Of a stretch of DNA of 64,000 nt, positions 48,511 to 61,025 are shown in pieces. The stretch is from Ulota crispa. Taxonomy: Eukaryota; Streptophyta; Bryopsida; Orthotrichales; Orthotrichaceae. How positions within the stretch are numbered: position 1 is the stretch's first letter; every line of letters begins with the position of its first letter. The stretch covers positions 36,046,002 through 36,110,001 of the forward strand of contig OY987242.1 of the NCBI GenBank assembly GCA_963920765.1, written 5' to 3'. Made by a program: the position numbers and the translations under genes. The notes beneath the pieces were generated by a model. That model worked only from the letters and a program-made list of their open reading frames with translations, was not told where the DNA came from and did not search any database.

Positions 48511-51253
48511 ATATCTAGTCACCATTTTAGTTTAACTATACAAAAGTGTCCCATTATAGAATCTTGTTTAGTATAGTATTTCCCTATGCAAATTATGAAA
48601 AGCTATAATGCATAAGCCACAAACACTTCATTTTTTTTCACATATCTCAAATTCAAATTCAACTGTGTACTTCACCTCAAATTTCAATGTGAATGCAAAC
48701 ATGAAGATTTTTGACTTCAGAGTTTCTTGGACAAAATGTATACAATGGATCATTCAAGGACTAAATTTAAGCCAACCTGCTAATGATTGGAAGGGATCTT
48801 TATGATCGTAGGAACATGCAATCAAGAATAATTTGATAGCTTGCGGTAATGGATTTTGATAATTTGGTCATTTAAATTTGTTTTTGTTTTATCTTTGTGA
48901 TTGTTTGTTTCTTTATTTAGAGCATGGGAATTTGAATTAAAGGCAAACTAAGTGCTGGTGGATGATTAATTAATCAAAAATAAGCTTCTCAATCAAGCTA
49001 TAAATCAAATTTTCAGTTTATTTATTTCTTAATTTTATATTTATTAAATATTATTGCTCTTTTGTTTCTTTTTTTTAAACCTCAATTTTTGTTGTCACCA
49101 TTCATGCATGTAGAACATCTTTATCCTAAGCCACAATAAGATAAATTGTTGATAATTTCATGCTTTACAATTGCATTCTAGTACATGGGACTTTCATGCA
49201 TGTAATAATGGTTTTTGGCCTTGACAATTTTTTCTTCTAGCCATGTACTCAAGAGGGATCTAAATATAGTTTAGAGAATAATATTGAGTTTTGAGCTTCA
49301 TTTTAATAGGCTTATATTTCATTCCTAATTTTTATGCATGAAAAGAGAGCTTTTGGTGGCCAATTCTTTTAATCATGTTGCATGTGTTCTTTATTTCAAT
49401 GCTTGAAGAATCGGATGTCAATACTTTTATTTGAAATTTTACACCCTAAAAGCCCATTGTTCTCATAGGGGACAAATGGATTTTGGGCATGCTTATTCTA
49501 TTGGGATTTTTGATCATTTTCTTTGAACTCAAAACTATGAAATAGAGTTTTGTAAGAGCTATGTGGGGATACAATTCATATTGAAATTGGAGTTGCAAAT
49601 CAAAAAAAATTGGTGTTTTATGGATTTTTTTGTTCAAGGGGCAATTTGGGCAAATCCTTTTTCATTTACTTCTCCCAAAAGCAACCAATGATGGCATGAC
49701 CCATCATTGGAGTTCATCCAAATCAATAGTGAACTAGATAAATGCATTATTAGTTATGATAAAGACAATAGCTCTTGAAATGCACTAGCTAATAGAAATT
49801 TGGTTATTATTTTAATTCTTTTTTTTATTGTTAATAAAGATTAATTCTCTTAATCTATCATTTGGATTTCTATAATTCAAGACTAACCCTCAGAAGTTTG
49901 GTTTGCAAAAACCCCAATGTAGTGTGAATTTCAAGCACATGTTTGCAATGTTGGGTCATGCAAGGTGTGTTCTATATGTCTCAATTGGTCTTGAAAATTT
50001 GTGGAAATATGCGTAACATGATTTAGAGCATGTTGAACAACTCTTTACAACACTCATAGTGCAAGTAATGTTCACAACTTGAGGTCAAAGGGGTTCAAGA
50101 ATTTTGGGCAGAGGTCAAAAAAACTTTGTATTCTAACTTCAAATGATCATGTCTCTCAATCTGTATGGTCAAACGTCATGAATTTCTCTTTTGGTTCCTT
50201 GCACAAGTCTAGTGTAAGATCTTATGGTTATATTTGTGGAAAAAGGGAAAAAAAAAAATCTTTTGGGATCTAATGTTTGAAAATGACAATTTTGAATGTT
50301 TTTGAGAAAAAATGGACTTGGATATTTAAAGGCAAAAGTGCTTTGACAAAACCATGCCTTCCATTCATCAGTTCAAGAAAATTGCTTACATAGTTTCGTT
50401 TTCTCCTTGAATATTCTCTCCAACACTTTTAAATCTATTTAAGCCTATCCATTGTTTTTTACAAACATATACAATTTGTAAAAAATACAAGTTAGTATTG
50501 CAAAGATAGTGAGTTATTACATGCATTAGGTTGTTTGTTAAAAGATTGATGATTTCAAAAAACGAGATCATAAGTTTTTGTCAATATCTTGTAGATTTTG
50601 AAATAAGACTTCAAAGAAATGTTACATTGAATTGTGTTGGCTCAACGAAGTTGGAAGTTCTCTTTACTTTAAACTATGTGCTAAAAAATCTTCCCATCTA
50701 ACAAACTTGTTGAAAACAACTTTCACAACAAAATGTCATTATAACTTCTAGTTGCAAATGGGCTCAAATGAAAGCAACTTTATTGCAAATTCCCTCATTA
50801 ACAAACTTACTTTATTACATGAATGAAAACCGATGCATTTTTTAACTGGAAAAACATACATGAAAATGTTGGTAGTGGAGTAATATTCAATATAGGAAAT
50901 GATAAAGAGTATAGAGTTTTCTTCCTATTCCTACTTTCAGATTAAAGGCAACTTAATCAAACACATAAAAACAAACAAAAAATAAAGAACCCTTCATTGC
51001 TTATTGTTTTCTTCTATTTGTGCTTCTCTCAATGTAATGCACATTGAGTTTGATAAATTCAATGCTCTGTATAAACTTGATTCAAGTTTGCAAAGAACAT
51101 GAACCCCTCAAACTCTACTTCTCTTTTACTCTAGTAGAAACCATTTATCATAAATAAAAGAATTGCAAAAATCAAAATAAATCAAATACACAATTTTTAG
51201 GGCATAAAAGATGAAAGTAAAAACCAATAAAGGTAAAAAAAATAGGGGGAATA
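48511..51253. other. AT-rich intergenic DNA, no gene seen
   Basis: About 2.7 kb of very AT-rich sequence without a supportable gene or a member of the repeat families noted elsewhere. Short ORFs (48608-48805, 49446-49637, 50079-50273) lack any signature. Confidence 0.45.
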
Positions 51254-51532
51254 CTTACGTATTGCAAAGCATGCTGAGAGCCGTGTGTTCTACCATACAA
51301 ATGGCTACATGTCAAGCTTAGTAGGGCAAGACTTGTAGGGGCGCATGGGGCAAAACACGTGGCTCTATGCAAAGTCTTTGAAGCATTGAAGGGGATGACT
51401 TGTGTACTACAAAGTGTGCAAAGAGCCACGTGTTTTACCATACAAACGGTTGCAAGTCAAGCTCAGTAGGACAAGACTTTTTGGCGCACTTGGGACAAAA
51501 CACGTGGCTCCATGCACAACCTTCAAAATAGT
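51254..51532. repeat. Tandem duplication, 2 x ~145 bp
   Basis: Two consecutive units start at about 51254 and 51398. They share CTACCATACAAA (or TTACCATACAAA), GTCAAGCT and ACAAAACACGTGGCTC. Copies are about 80% alike by eye. Non-coding. Confidence 0.8.
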
Positions 51533-51628
51533 GAAAGTGAAAGGGGTTTACTTTGTCACGCAATAATTGGTCCTTGTTGCAAAAGAGGTCCTTGTTTGCA
51601 AAATTGATTTGTGTTGCAAGTTCTGCAA

Positions 51629-52573
51629 TTTAACCCCTAAAGGACTAAGCCTTTTTTTTTTGTTAAAGTCACTGAAAATTGCCACTTCTAGGGGATTGAG
51701 TAGAAAAGTAGGAAAAATTGTTTCTTTTAAAATCCAACCGTTGGATCTTGCTCCAAACTACTAGAGGAACTTGTGGGAAAAAATTAGGTCAGTCTAGATG
51801 GAGAGGAGTGAGATATTTAATACATCTAAAGTGAAGAAAAAAGGTTTTTTTCCTTGCTGCCCAGAAATTTCAGAAGCCTTTGACCACTCTTATATCAAAA
51901 AATTTGCTCTATGCAAAGTTGAGGTTTATTTTTTCCATGTAGGAGATCAAGTTAGTTATATGTCGGAGAATTTTCAAATCAATTGGAACTACACATCACA
52001 TGGGAAAAAAATAGTAAGTAAAAAGAAGTAGAGAATGAGTCAAAATACTAAATTGTTAAGAATTTAATTATTGAAATGAAAAATGCAAATCTCAACAGTG
52101 ATAATGTTGTGGTAAACAATGTACTTCCTTTGGTTTAATTTTCTTTCCAAAATATTGAAAATTGAGTAAAATAAAGGGCTTCAAAGTTTATTTTAGAGTA
52201 GAAAATCAATAATTGCCCGCAAACAAAAACTCCTCATAACTTTCATCTCATTGATTGAAATTGAATGATTCAAAGTTTCTCACTTATAAAAAAAATCTAA
52301 AGAACCAATTTCAAAAAACAAAATTAAAAAAATGTAATTTTTAAAGAAGTTTTTGGGTTGCCCAAACAGACCGTCCTTCCCAAATTTTCATAAATTCATG
52401 CATAACTTCTAAATCAAATGTCAAAATGAAGAAAAAATTAGAAGGCCACATAAATCTTTGAATTGCCCACCTACATGAAAAGTTTCAAAAAATCGTACAA
52501 AGTAATTTAACCCTAGGTACATGCCCAAATCCCATTTGTCCCCTGAACGGACAAACAGTCATTTAGGAGTTAA
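51629..52573. mobile_element. TTAACCCC family element (945 bp)
   Basis: Left end TTAACCCCTAAAGGACTAAG; right end TTTAGGAGTTAA with CCCATTTGTCCCCTGA just inside. Interior blocks shared with 61026-61824 include GAGGTTTATTTTTTC and AAAGAACCAATTTCA. An ACCGTTGGATCTTG motif near 51740 recurs in variant form in other members. Non-coding. Confidence 0.8.
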
Positions 52574-53002
52574 GAACAACAAAATAAGCCCCTTTTGCTT
52601 TTAACAATAATGGTTCTTTATCCTACAGAATGTGGTCTCAACTTGAATTCTGAACTACTGAGAGGGTGAGACCCATCAACTTCAGACGTGGCGCCATGTC
52701 AGCTTAGTAAAGCGGTTCCAACATATAAATAAGTACATGTGGAGGAATTAGCACTCGCCTCCTTAGAGTGAGGACCACCGAGTAGCATGGTTAAATTGAG
52801 GCAACGGATAGGGCTAAGGGGATTGTATAATAGGACATCTGAGTAGAACACGGTTTTAAGGCCGGCTCGGGACTAGGAAAGGGTATCCAAAAGCGCGGCT
52901 TGAATTTGCTAAAAGAACTTGGAAAAGCACCTTGACCACATCACCACATCACCACATCACTGCAGAACAGGACGGCTTTGCACTGTAGTAAGTTAGTGTA
53001 AC
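52574..53002. other. Intergenic, no gene seen
   Basis: About 430 bp of mixed composition between two TIR elements. An ACCACATC microrepeat (three units near 52938-52960) is the only structure noted. Confidence 0.45.
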
Positions 53003-53005
53003 TTA

Positions 53006-53636
53006 GGGCGGCTTCACACTATGACCGGCCAAGTCGAGAGGCCTTGGGATTGAGTGGTCAAACTTTGGTAAGAGGCCAACAAAATGGATTGAAAATAGGT
53101 ATTAAAATATTGTTTTTGACACTTTTGGCCAATTTCAGTGTGAAGCCTCCAAAGGTCAAGTTCAAAAACCAAACTCTTGGTAATGAGCTTCCACGGACTC
53201 TCAACTTGAATGGCCATAGTGTGAAACCTCCAAAGGCCAAGCCCAAAGTCCAAAGTCATAAACTTTCATGGCCTCTCAACTTGAATGGTCATATGTGAAG
53301 CCTCCAAAGGCCAAGCCCAAAGTCCAAAGCCATAGCATTTATGAGACCTTCCAAATCCAATGGCCAAGATCTTGTAAGCTTTTGATTATTTTATGAAAAC
53401 AATGTAATAGCTTCTCAACCATGATTTGGGTCTCCATTTTTGCTTAACCCAAACTATTACCGAGAGGCCGTCAACCTTGGATGATAAAGTGCTGCCATGT
53501 AGACATTTGGAGGATGACAGCCTTTGGAGTTTGGCCTCTAGTGTGAAGGTGTGAGCGACCGGACTCTCAATTTTGTGCAATCTGATTGGTGCAAACCGAC
53601 GGCCTCTCAACCTTCGGCCATAGTGTGAAGCCGCCC
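53006..53636 (+). mobile_element. Tourist-like MITE family A, copy 2 (631 bp)
   Basis: The best-preserved copy. Termini GGGCGGCTTCACACTATG and CATAGTGTGAAGCCGCCC, with target duplication TTA at 53003-53005 and 53637-53639. It contains 66-bp subrepeats (core CTCAACTTGAATGGCCATAG) at about 53200-53330. The TTA duplication and GGGC termini place it in the PIF/Harbinger (Tourist) group. Confidence 0.9.
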
Positions 53637-53733
53637 TTAGTCCTTGCTTGGTCCTACCTCAGATTTCAAATTTGGAGGATTTGAGGGTTAAGATACGATA
53701 CCATTCGGTGTTAGGGATCTTTTTAGTGAGTTA

Positions 53734-54136
53734 AAGTAAACATACCCATACCCAACCATTTAAGGGGTTGGGTATAGCAAGGTCTCTGAAAATTCAAGAA
53801 AAAAATTCATAGGATTAGCCTTTCAACAAGCTATTGTGGAATGTCATTTTTGTGGAAAAAAGTATTGTAGAAGATTTTATATTAAAGGGCAAAGTTACAG
53901 CTCATAGGGTCCCTAAAAACAATTGTAAACTATCCTTGAAACTGTTTGGATGTGTTCCTATATGGCACTTGATGGTCCCAATCCCAACCCTCCCAAATCA
54001 GTTTAGCAACCAACATGTGGCAAGATTTGATTGTGCAAGTAGTGTTCATTGCTCCACTTTGGGTTCACATTGAGTGGTAAACACCTCAAATGTAGAGTGC
54101 TGTATGAGGGAGCGATTGGAGAAGGATATGCCTACC
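53734..54136 (+). mobile_element. MITE family B, copy 3 (403 bp)
   Basis: It begins AAGTAAACATACCCAT and ends ATATGCCTACC, flanked by TTA at 53731-53733 and 54137-54139. It is collinear with 13142-13541. The TTA duplication supports PIF/Harbinger affinity for family B. Confidence 0.85.
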
Positions 54137-54139
54137 TTA

Positions 54140-54539
54140 GAGCATCCTCAATCCACCAAGTACATTGACTCTATAACAGCACTTTCACAATGGGTCCTAG
54201 TTTGAGAATTGCAAACCCAGTCCAATGCACCATGTATGTGGGACATGATCTTAAAGGGGACATCAAAATCTAGTCCACATCCGGTAGTTTCAACGGCCCT
54301 CAAACTGAGTTCTTCAAATTGCTTTGTATACTGGTGTTTGAGAAATAATGACTACTTTGCAAATCAAAAATAGAGATCATGTTAGAAAAGCTTGACAAAA
54401 ACAAAGTTTACATTCCTCTCTACCCATGTGCATTGGGTTGGAGGAGCCAATGTGTCGCCCACTTTGCTTGAGGCCACACAATGAAGCTCTCTACTTGTTG
54501 TTGTCAAGTCTTGGTGCAGGGTCTAGATTGAGGATGCCC
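54140..54539. mobile_element. GAGCATCCTCAA-type element
   Basis: It begins GAGCATCCTCAATCC immediately after the TTA closing the previous element and ends near GATTGAGGATGCCC. These are imperfect inverted termini, related to those of the next two fold-backs. Exact boundaries are uncertain because the elements abut. Confidence 0.55.
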
Positions 54540-55057
54540 ATCCTCGGTTCACCTAGCAAAACGCCCGGTATATCAAGCTTGATGTATTAATAGCAAATAG
54601 ATTATCATATAAAAATTATATGATTTGAAGGGCATGAAAACTTATATTCTGAAAACGCAATAAAATTTAGGCTTGGACATTGCATGGTTTAGATACATCA
54701 CATAAAATGTTAGCTAATATCCAAAAAACTTAAAGACATCTCCAAATCAAGCCTAAATAAGGAAATTTTAATAAAGGGGACAACAATAGTATAAATCTTT
54801 TTATTAAAAGTTCCTTATTTAAGTTTGATTTGGAGAGGCCTTTAAGTTTTTGAAAAATAACTAACATTTGATATGATATATCTAAATCTTCAATGTCCAC
54901 ATTAAAATTTTATGGCTTTTTCAAAATGAGAATTTTCATGCCCTTCAATTCATATAATTTTTATCAAATCATATAATTTTAATGTTATGAACTATTTGCT
55001 ATTGATAAATCAAGTTTGGTATACCGAGCGTGTTTACCAAGTGGATTGAGGATGACC
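54540..55057. mobile_element. Fold-back element 1 (~520 bp)
   Basis: Two arms of about 240 bp are inverted copies: TCAAGCTTGATGTATTAATA and ATTTGAAGGGCATGAAAA on the left recur as complements on the right, with a short AT-rich loop near 54790-54810. The outer ends carry ATCCTC and GAGGAT. No coding capacity. Confidence 0.75.
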
Positions 55058-55060
55058 TTG

Positions 55061-55592
55061 GGGCTTCCTCAATGCACTTAGTAAATAGGCCTTGAATACC
55101 ATGATTGGTCTTTTAATAAACAAGAAATTGTAGAATGTGAAATAATGCTTTTTAAAAGGCATTGAAAATTTTATTGTGAAAACACAAAAAAGCTGGGTTT
55201 GGACAGTAATTGATTTAGATATATTCCATTGAATGTTAATTGACTTCCAAAAAAATTAAAAGGTTTTTTAAATCAGGCCCAAAAAAGAAGAGCATTTAGC
55301 CAATGGACGGCAAAGAATAGCAACTGTGCCATCCTATTATTGATTAAATTTTCATTTTCTATGTTTTATTTGGAGAGACTGCTATTTTTTTTTACAATAC
55401 AGTTAGCCAACATTCAGTAGAATGTATCTAAATCGGCCAATATTCACATCCAATTTTGTTCGTATTTTCATAATAAAATATTCGATGCCCTTTGAAATAA
55501 AAAAGAATTTCATACTCTATAATTTCTTGACTAATAAAAAATTAACCATGGTGTTCAAGGTTTGTTTCCTGGGTGCATTGAAAATGCCCTTA
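55061..55592. mobile_element. Fold-back element 2 (~530 bp)
   Basis: It directly follows fold-back 1 and has the same architecture. The left arm from CCTCAATGCACTTAG pairs with the right arm ending GGGTGCATTGAAAATGCCC, with AAACCTTGAACACCATG-type sequence in both. Arms are about 75-80% complementary by eye. Confidence 0.7.
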
Positions 55593-56000
55593 GCATTTAT
55601 TTTTTATTTTGGAGTGAACTAGCAGGGAGGATTTTCAAATTCACCCTCTCACACATATTAATTTTTGTATCTCAATATGATTAATTGACTGATTCACTAG
55701 TAGAAAACATGTTCTAAATCAAGCGGTCCTACCTAACACTAACACATCCTAAGCAACACAACTTTGTTCATAATGTGCAAATCAAGACATTTAAATTAAA
55801 AAAATAGTGTTGGTTTGGGTTGTATTTTCTAACAAGAGTTCTAGATATATTTGAATTTTTGAAAAGACTTTACAATATTTTTATATCAATCAATTGATTC
55901 ATGCGGATTTTGATAAAAATACATCATCTACACCAAATGCTCTTACTATACTAGGTTGCTTTTCAATTTTTGTTACTTCATTTCCACTAAAGCTATCTTA
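55593..56000. other. Intergenic, no gene seen
   Basis: About 400 bp of AT-rich DNA with no ORF or repeat that could be supported. Confidence 0.45.
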
Positions 56001-56548
56001 GGCCCACTTCACACTATGATCAAAGGTCAAGAGGGTCAATTTCCACCAATCATATTGCATGAAACCAATACTTTGGCCTCTTGACCCTTCATACTAAAGG
56101 CCAAAGTTCAAAATCCAAAATCCTTCACCTTCCATGACATCACTCTTTCATCCGAAACAACTACCTCTTGAAAGAGTTTTGGGCCAAGCAATAATGGAAA
56201 TCCAAACTATGGTTGAAAGGTAGTAGTTTATTTTCATGAAGTAATAAAAACCAAGAAGATCTCAACCATTAAGTTTGGGAGGTCTAATAAATGTTATGAA
56301 TTGGACTTTCACAGCTTGGCCTTTGGAGGCTTCACACCATGGCCATTCAAGTTGAGAGGCTATAGAAGTTCATTGCCAAGTGTTTAGATTTTTGATTTGA
56401 CCTTTGGAGGCTTCACACTAAAGGTGGCCAAAGGTTTCAAAACAATGTTTTAATACCTATTTTCATCCCATTTCTTTGACCTCTTAACAAAGTTAGTCAC
56501 TTAATCTCACAGCCTCTTGACTTGGTCAGTCATAGTGTAAATTGGACC
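56001..56548 (-). mobile_element. Tourist-like MITE family A, copy 3, decayed
   Basis: It begins GGCCCACTTCACACTATG after CTTA and ends CATAGTGTAAATTGGACC. The body is inverted relative to 53006-53636 (TTTGGAGGCTTCACAC and GGCCATTCAAGTTGAGAGGC recur). Only one 66-bp-like repeat series is visible. It is more diverged and shorter than copies 1 and 2. Confidence 0.75.
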
Positions 56549-57395
56549 CACTTCCTCAACATGTGGATGCTATATGCAAATATTCCATTGGAAGTTACAA
56601 AATTAGGGTTTGTAAATTGAGTAGCAATGGTGATCTACATTAGCAGACACTAAATTTTGTGCTTATGTATGTTTGTTGTTAAATGCTTTTGCACAAAAGT
56701 TACCAACATTGTAGCAATTAAAGTAAGTGTTTAATAAAATGTGAATGTTGAACAAGTGGCGTGGGACAATCTAAGTAGCTTATTTGGTGTAATTTATTAA
56801 TTTGGTATTTGGTTAATCTTCAAAATACCATGGGTTCATATGACATCACCTCAATCACCCTTCTACCAATTTTACCTTTTATTTATTTAAAAGAAAAACC
56901 ATGTTTAAAATCCTAAAAAGAGAAAACTGTCCTCTTTGGATGTACTTCAAAAAATGGTATTAAACAAATGAGATGCGTGACAGTTTTTGTTATAAAATTA
57001 GTTAACTGAGGAGAAAAAATCTAATGTTGGGTGGATAATATGTCATTTATTGTAGGCCAATTGTAAGCATTATTGTTTCATTAAAAAAATGAATGGCCAA
57101 TATCAATGGCCTTGTACAATATGGTTGGAAAAGCTTCTAAGAAGTTTTTAATGTTCTGTTCATTCATTTATTTTGAAATGTTTATTAACACCATATAACA
57201 ATCATGGTGAGGAGTTTACTGAAAAGATCTTGAAAGTCTATATTTCTCTTAATAAAAAGATTGATTTTTTTCAGAATATTTTCCTCTTTTGAATTTTTTT
57301 AAAGATGGTTTATGTGATAAAATCATTTTGAAATTCAATAACCTTCGATCTACATGTCCAAATGGCGTGCTTTTTTCTATGTACAAAACCAACAA
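56549..57395. other. Intergenic, no gene seen
   Basis: Very AT-rich, no supportable ORF, RNA gene or repeat unit. Confidence 0.45.
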
Positions 57396-57532
57396 AATAT
57401 TTTTTAATTTGGGAAAAGCTCAAATTTGGGACTTTAATTTTTTACATCTTCAAAAAATTATTTAGTGGATACCTTTCAAGGACATAAAACCCAAAAGTCC
57501 CAAAATCAAGTTTTCCCCAAATTAATGAATGT
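57396..57532. mobile_element. MITE family C-like short element (~137 bp)
   Basis: The left end ATATTTTTTAATTTGGGAAAA and the right end TTTTCCCCAAATTAATGAAT are inverted repeats of the family C type. AAAGTCCCAAAAT is present just inside the right end as in the two longer copies. Confidence 0.6.
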
Positions 57533-57536
57533 TGCA

Positions 57537-58469
57537 TTAATCCCTAAATGCCCAAGGGTGTTTTTCTTGTTTTCAGAAGGTAGTTTTGAAGTTTTTGAAT
57601 TGTCCTTGTAAGATCATTATTAAACATCAAAACAAAATTGTAACCGTTGAATCTTGAACTTCAAGGTTTCTAGATGGCACTACCCAAAAGAAATCCAAAA
57701 TGGCCGCATGGATTTTAAGATATTTGTGATTGAATGATGATGAGTATGGAATTTTTTGCTTTTTCTAAAGCTGCCCGAAAATTCTAATGTAAATTGGCAA
57801 CTTTTAGATACAAAATTGGGAGACAACCACTTAGGATACTTTAGAATTTATTGTTGTTACTTCAAAACCAATGGCCCCTCTTCCAAATCCACGACCATAA
57901 TTTCACAAATGAGCCAGCAACACAACTGTCAAAACGCCACCATCTAATACAAAGAAATTTTCAGCTTCAATTATTGACCAAAAATCATTATGAATGAAAG
58001 AAAATTCAATGGTGAAAGGATCCCAATTTCTATAACAAAGACATTCCAAGTGAAATTAGTCCAAAAGCACTTTTAGATTTTGTTAGATGTCAAAATTTCA
58101 GTAAAATGGCCCTTGCTGCCCAAGGGAGTGCCTAAGAGAAATCTTCACCTTTTGCTCAACTTGATGCCCGTCTTTTCAATGTGGCAACTTCTCATAGGCT
58201 CCGCGACACTATTAACAACACTATTCATGACACTATCCACGACACTATTCACAACAAAAAATGTATGCTTGTAGTTAACCTTCCACCAAAAACAAATGGA
58301 ATAAGATATGGAGGAAGTTGAATTTGAATGGCAAAGCTAACTTCAACACGCACCTTTTCCACACAAAAAAATCCTCAAAACAATAAAATCTGTAACTTCA
58401 ACAAGATTTCAAAATTTTCTAAAATTTTTTGGACACCAGAATCTGGTGCCTGGGGCATTTAGGGGTTAA
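57537..58469. mobile_element. TTAACCCC family element (933 bp)
   Basis: Left end TTAATCCCTAAATGCCC; right end GGGGCATTTAGGGGTTAA preceded by TGGTGCC. The interior includes GTAACCGTTGAATCTTG and CTGCCCGAAAAT, recalling other members. Near 58190-58260 there is a short repeat of the ACACTATTCA(T/C) type. Non-coding. Confidence 0.75.
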
Positions 58470-61025
58470 TTCTTACAAAGCCTCCTAAAAGACACAACTA
58501 TATTGAAAACTAAGGCTTTACATTTTTCAAACTACAGCAAACCAGAAATTGATAGAATTATTGTATAGAGTAGAAGGATTTTAATAGTTTTTTGCGCAGG
58601 CATTCCTTGAATTTACTGGAACCTCTTTTTGTTGTTTGTGATTATAGTATAAGGAACTAGGGCCCAAGTCCAAAAATGACTGTATTTATACAATCTTGGT
58701 ACGAGTCTTGGTATAAAATGTAATAAGGGTTGAATTTACTCATCTATTTAATTGTTGATTTAATTATATAGATTTCAAGATCAACCTAATTTTTGCTTGC
58801 CCAATATGTTTTTTAGATTACTTTAAATGCATTCCAAAACTAAACTGAAACAAATTGGGTGATACATAGGCGATAACGTTTTATTGTTAGGATCTAGAAT
58901 ATTGAAAGTAAACTGAATTCTTTCAGTATTGTTTGCATGTCTTAAATTTGTAATTATGAAAACATGTAGTTGAAATTAAACGACATATGTAGTTTGTAAA
59001 CTATACTCCAATTCAACATCTACCTCCTTTTTTTTGAGAATGATTTTATAATGTGATTGTTCCTTCTAAAGTGCATTTTGTTTCAAACTCATCTCTAAAG
59101 TTCTAATATTTAGACTAGAAATTCAGTTTTGAATGAACTCTTTACACAAAAACATCAAAACGAAATCGCAGTTTTATTTACAGTGTTTGTTGATGCTAAG
59201 TGAGAATTTAATAAATGTTCATTTAAAAGGGACACGCTAACCAAAAAACACATTTGGAAAATTTTTAGTTACACTAGAAGAAAGCTTGTAATAAACAATT
59301 GGTCCTAAATAATTACAAATGTCCTAAACTATTGTAATTGAATTATTGTATATTTAGTCATTGTATGATTGTTTAGGGCATTTGTAGTTGTTGTGAATCA
59401 GTTGTTTAGGACACTTTTTTTTCTAATGTTAATTTCAAAATGTTGTATGCATCAAAATTTTGCACTTGGGGCGCATAGAGATTAAATTGTCAATATTTAC
59501 ATTTGTAAATTTCTAAGGGATTAGAGAATGTCAATTAACTATTTTTAGATTTAGATGGTAAGATAAGAAAAGAAAAATAAAAGGAAATAGAACATCACTT
59601 ATTTTGGCCCTCTAGGATCTGTAGTGGACTTTGTACATCTAACTTAAATCATAAATTTTTTAAAGTCAATTACAAGAGCAAGGTTTCTATTTGCTCCAAC
59701 ATATAAAGTGAAACTAATATCAAGTGTGAATTGACTTACAAATTAGATTATTTTCAAGAATCACAATAAATGTTTTAGATAACATTGTATTGTAAATAGA
59801 ATTTATGTAATCCTTGCAATTTTTTATTCAACAGTTTGAGTATCACCCTCATCAAAGTGCAATTCCAATTACATCTATACCATGTTTTGTCAAAACTTGT
59901 ATTTAAACACAATAACTCTTGCAACAAGATTTTGATTACTACCACTACTACCATTGGTCCAAAAGTAGTAAAAAACAAAGGAGTTTTCAACTATAAGAAG
60001 TGTCAACTTGGTACAATATTTTTTTCTTGTAGCTTTTGATGTGGGACCATTAAATAAGGTGCACAAAGTTTTCAACAATGGGAAGGGTGGTGTAGAACCA
60101 TTGGACCACATGCACAAAGTTTTCAACAACAAAGAACATACTTTGTTCAAAGTTTGCCATAGTGGCATTGACATTGTTATTTAGGTATTTTTAATTTTTT
60201 TGTGTGTTTTTTAGTATGAAACCATTGGACTTGCTAGTAAGCGGTCACATATTGCAATTCATGCCATCAATTGGCATAGGATCATATGTTTACAATGTCA
60301 ATATCATATTTTCAAAAATGTTCTAAGATGGCCTACGTCATTATGTTCTATTGATGAATATTTGATGTAAGATCCATCCAAACACCGATAATATTATACA
60401 AGGTCAAGCAAATTACTCGCCTACTTTTTGTCTCTCCCATACATTGTGATGGTAAAATTGCACCCACATGTAACCGAACTTATAAATCAAATGGCCGATA
60501 TCACAATGGCCTTTTGATATTTTTCTTCAATGGATCTGACCTTTCAAGTTGTAAGTATTCAAAATCAAAATATGTTGTAGATACCAATCATTTTTCATTT
60601 TTCATTTAGATAATCAATAAAGTGGACTTACAAGCGTCATAGAACACAAACTTTCTTGATATTCATACCATTAATCAATTATTGTCCATCCAACCTCAAA
60701 AGAATATCAAAGGAGTTAATTTTGCTTCTATTGATCAAATTTGGAAACTTAGCATTTCAATAGTTTAAACACAAAAACAAATTGTATTGAGAACGCTCCA
60801 ACAGCATTCCTAGAGGAACAAGTGAGCTTCTAAATGCACTCTTAAAAAGGTTTGCAACATGATCAAACACACAAATTCCCCATTTTTTGTACAAGGTCGA
60901 GTACACCTTATATAAAAATAAAATCCACACTAGCATATACAATTTTCATAAAACTTTTGACAATTTTTAATATTTTTACAACTTACATAGTTACGTTGTT
61001 TGACTTTTATTACTTTGTGACTTCC
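58470..61025. other. AT-rich intergenic DNA, no gene seen
   Basis: About 2.5 kb of low-GC DNA. Small inverted or direct repeats exist (for example the CACAAAGTTTTCAACAA pair near 60060 and 60110), but no gene, RNA gene or member of the named families is supported. Confidence 0.45.
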
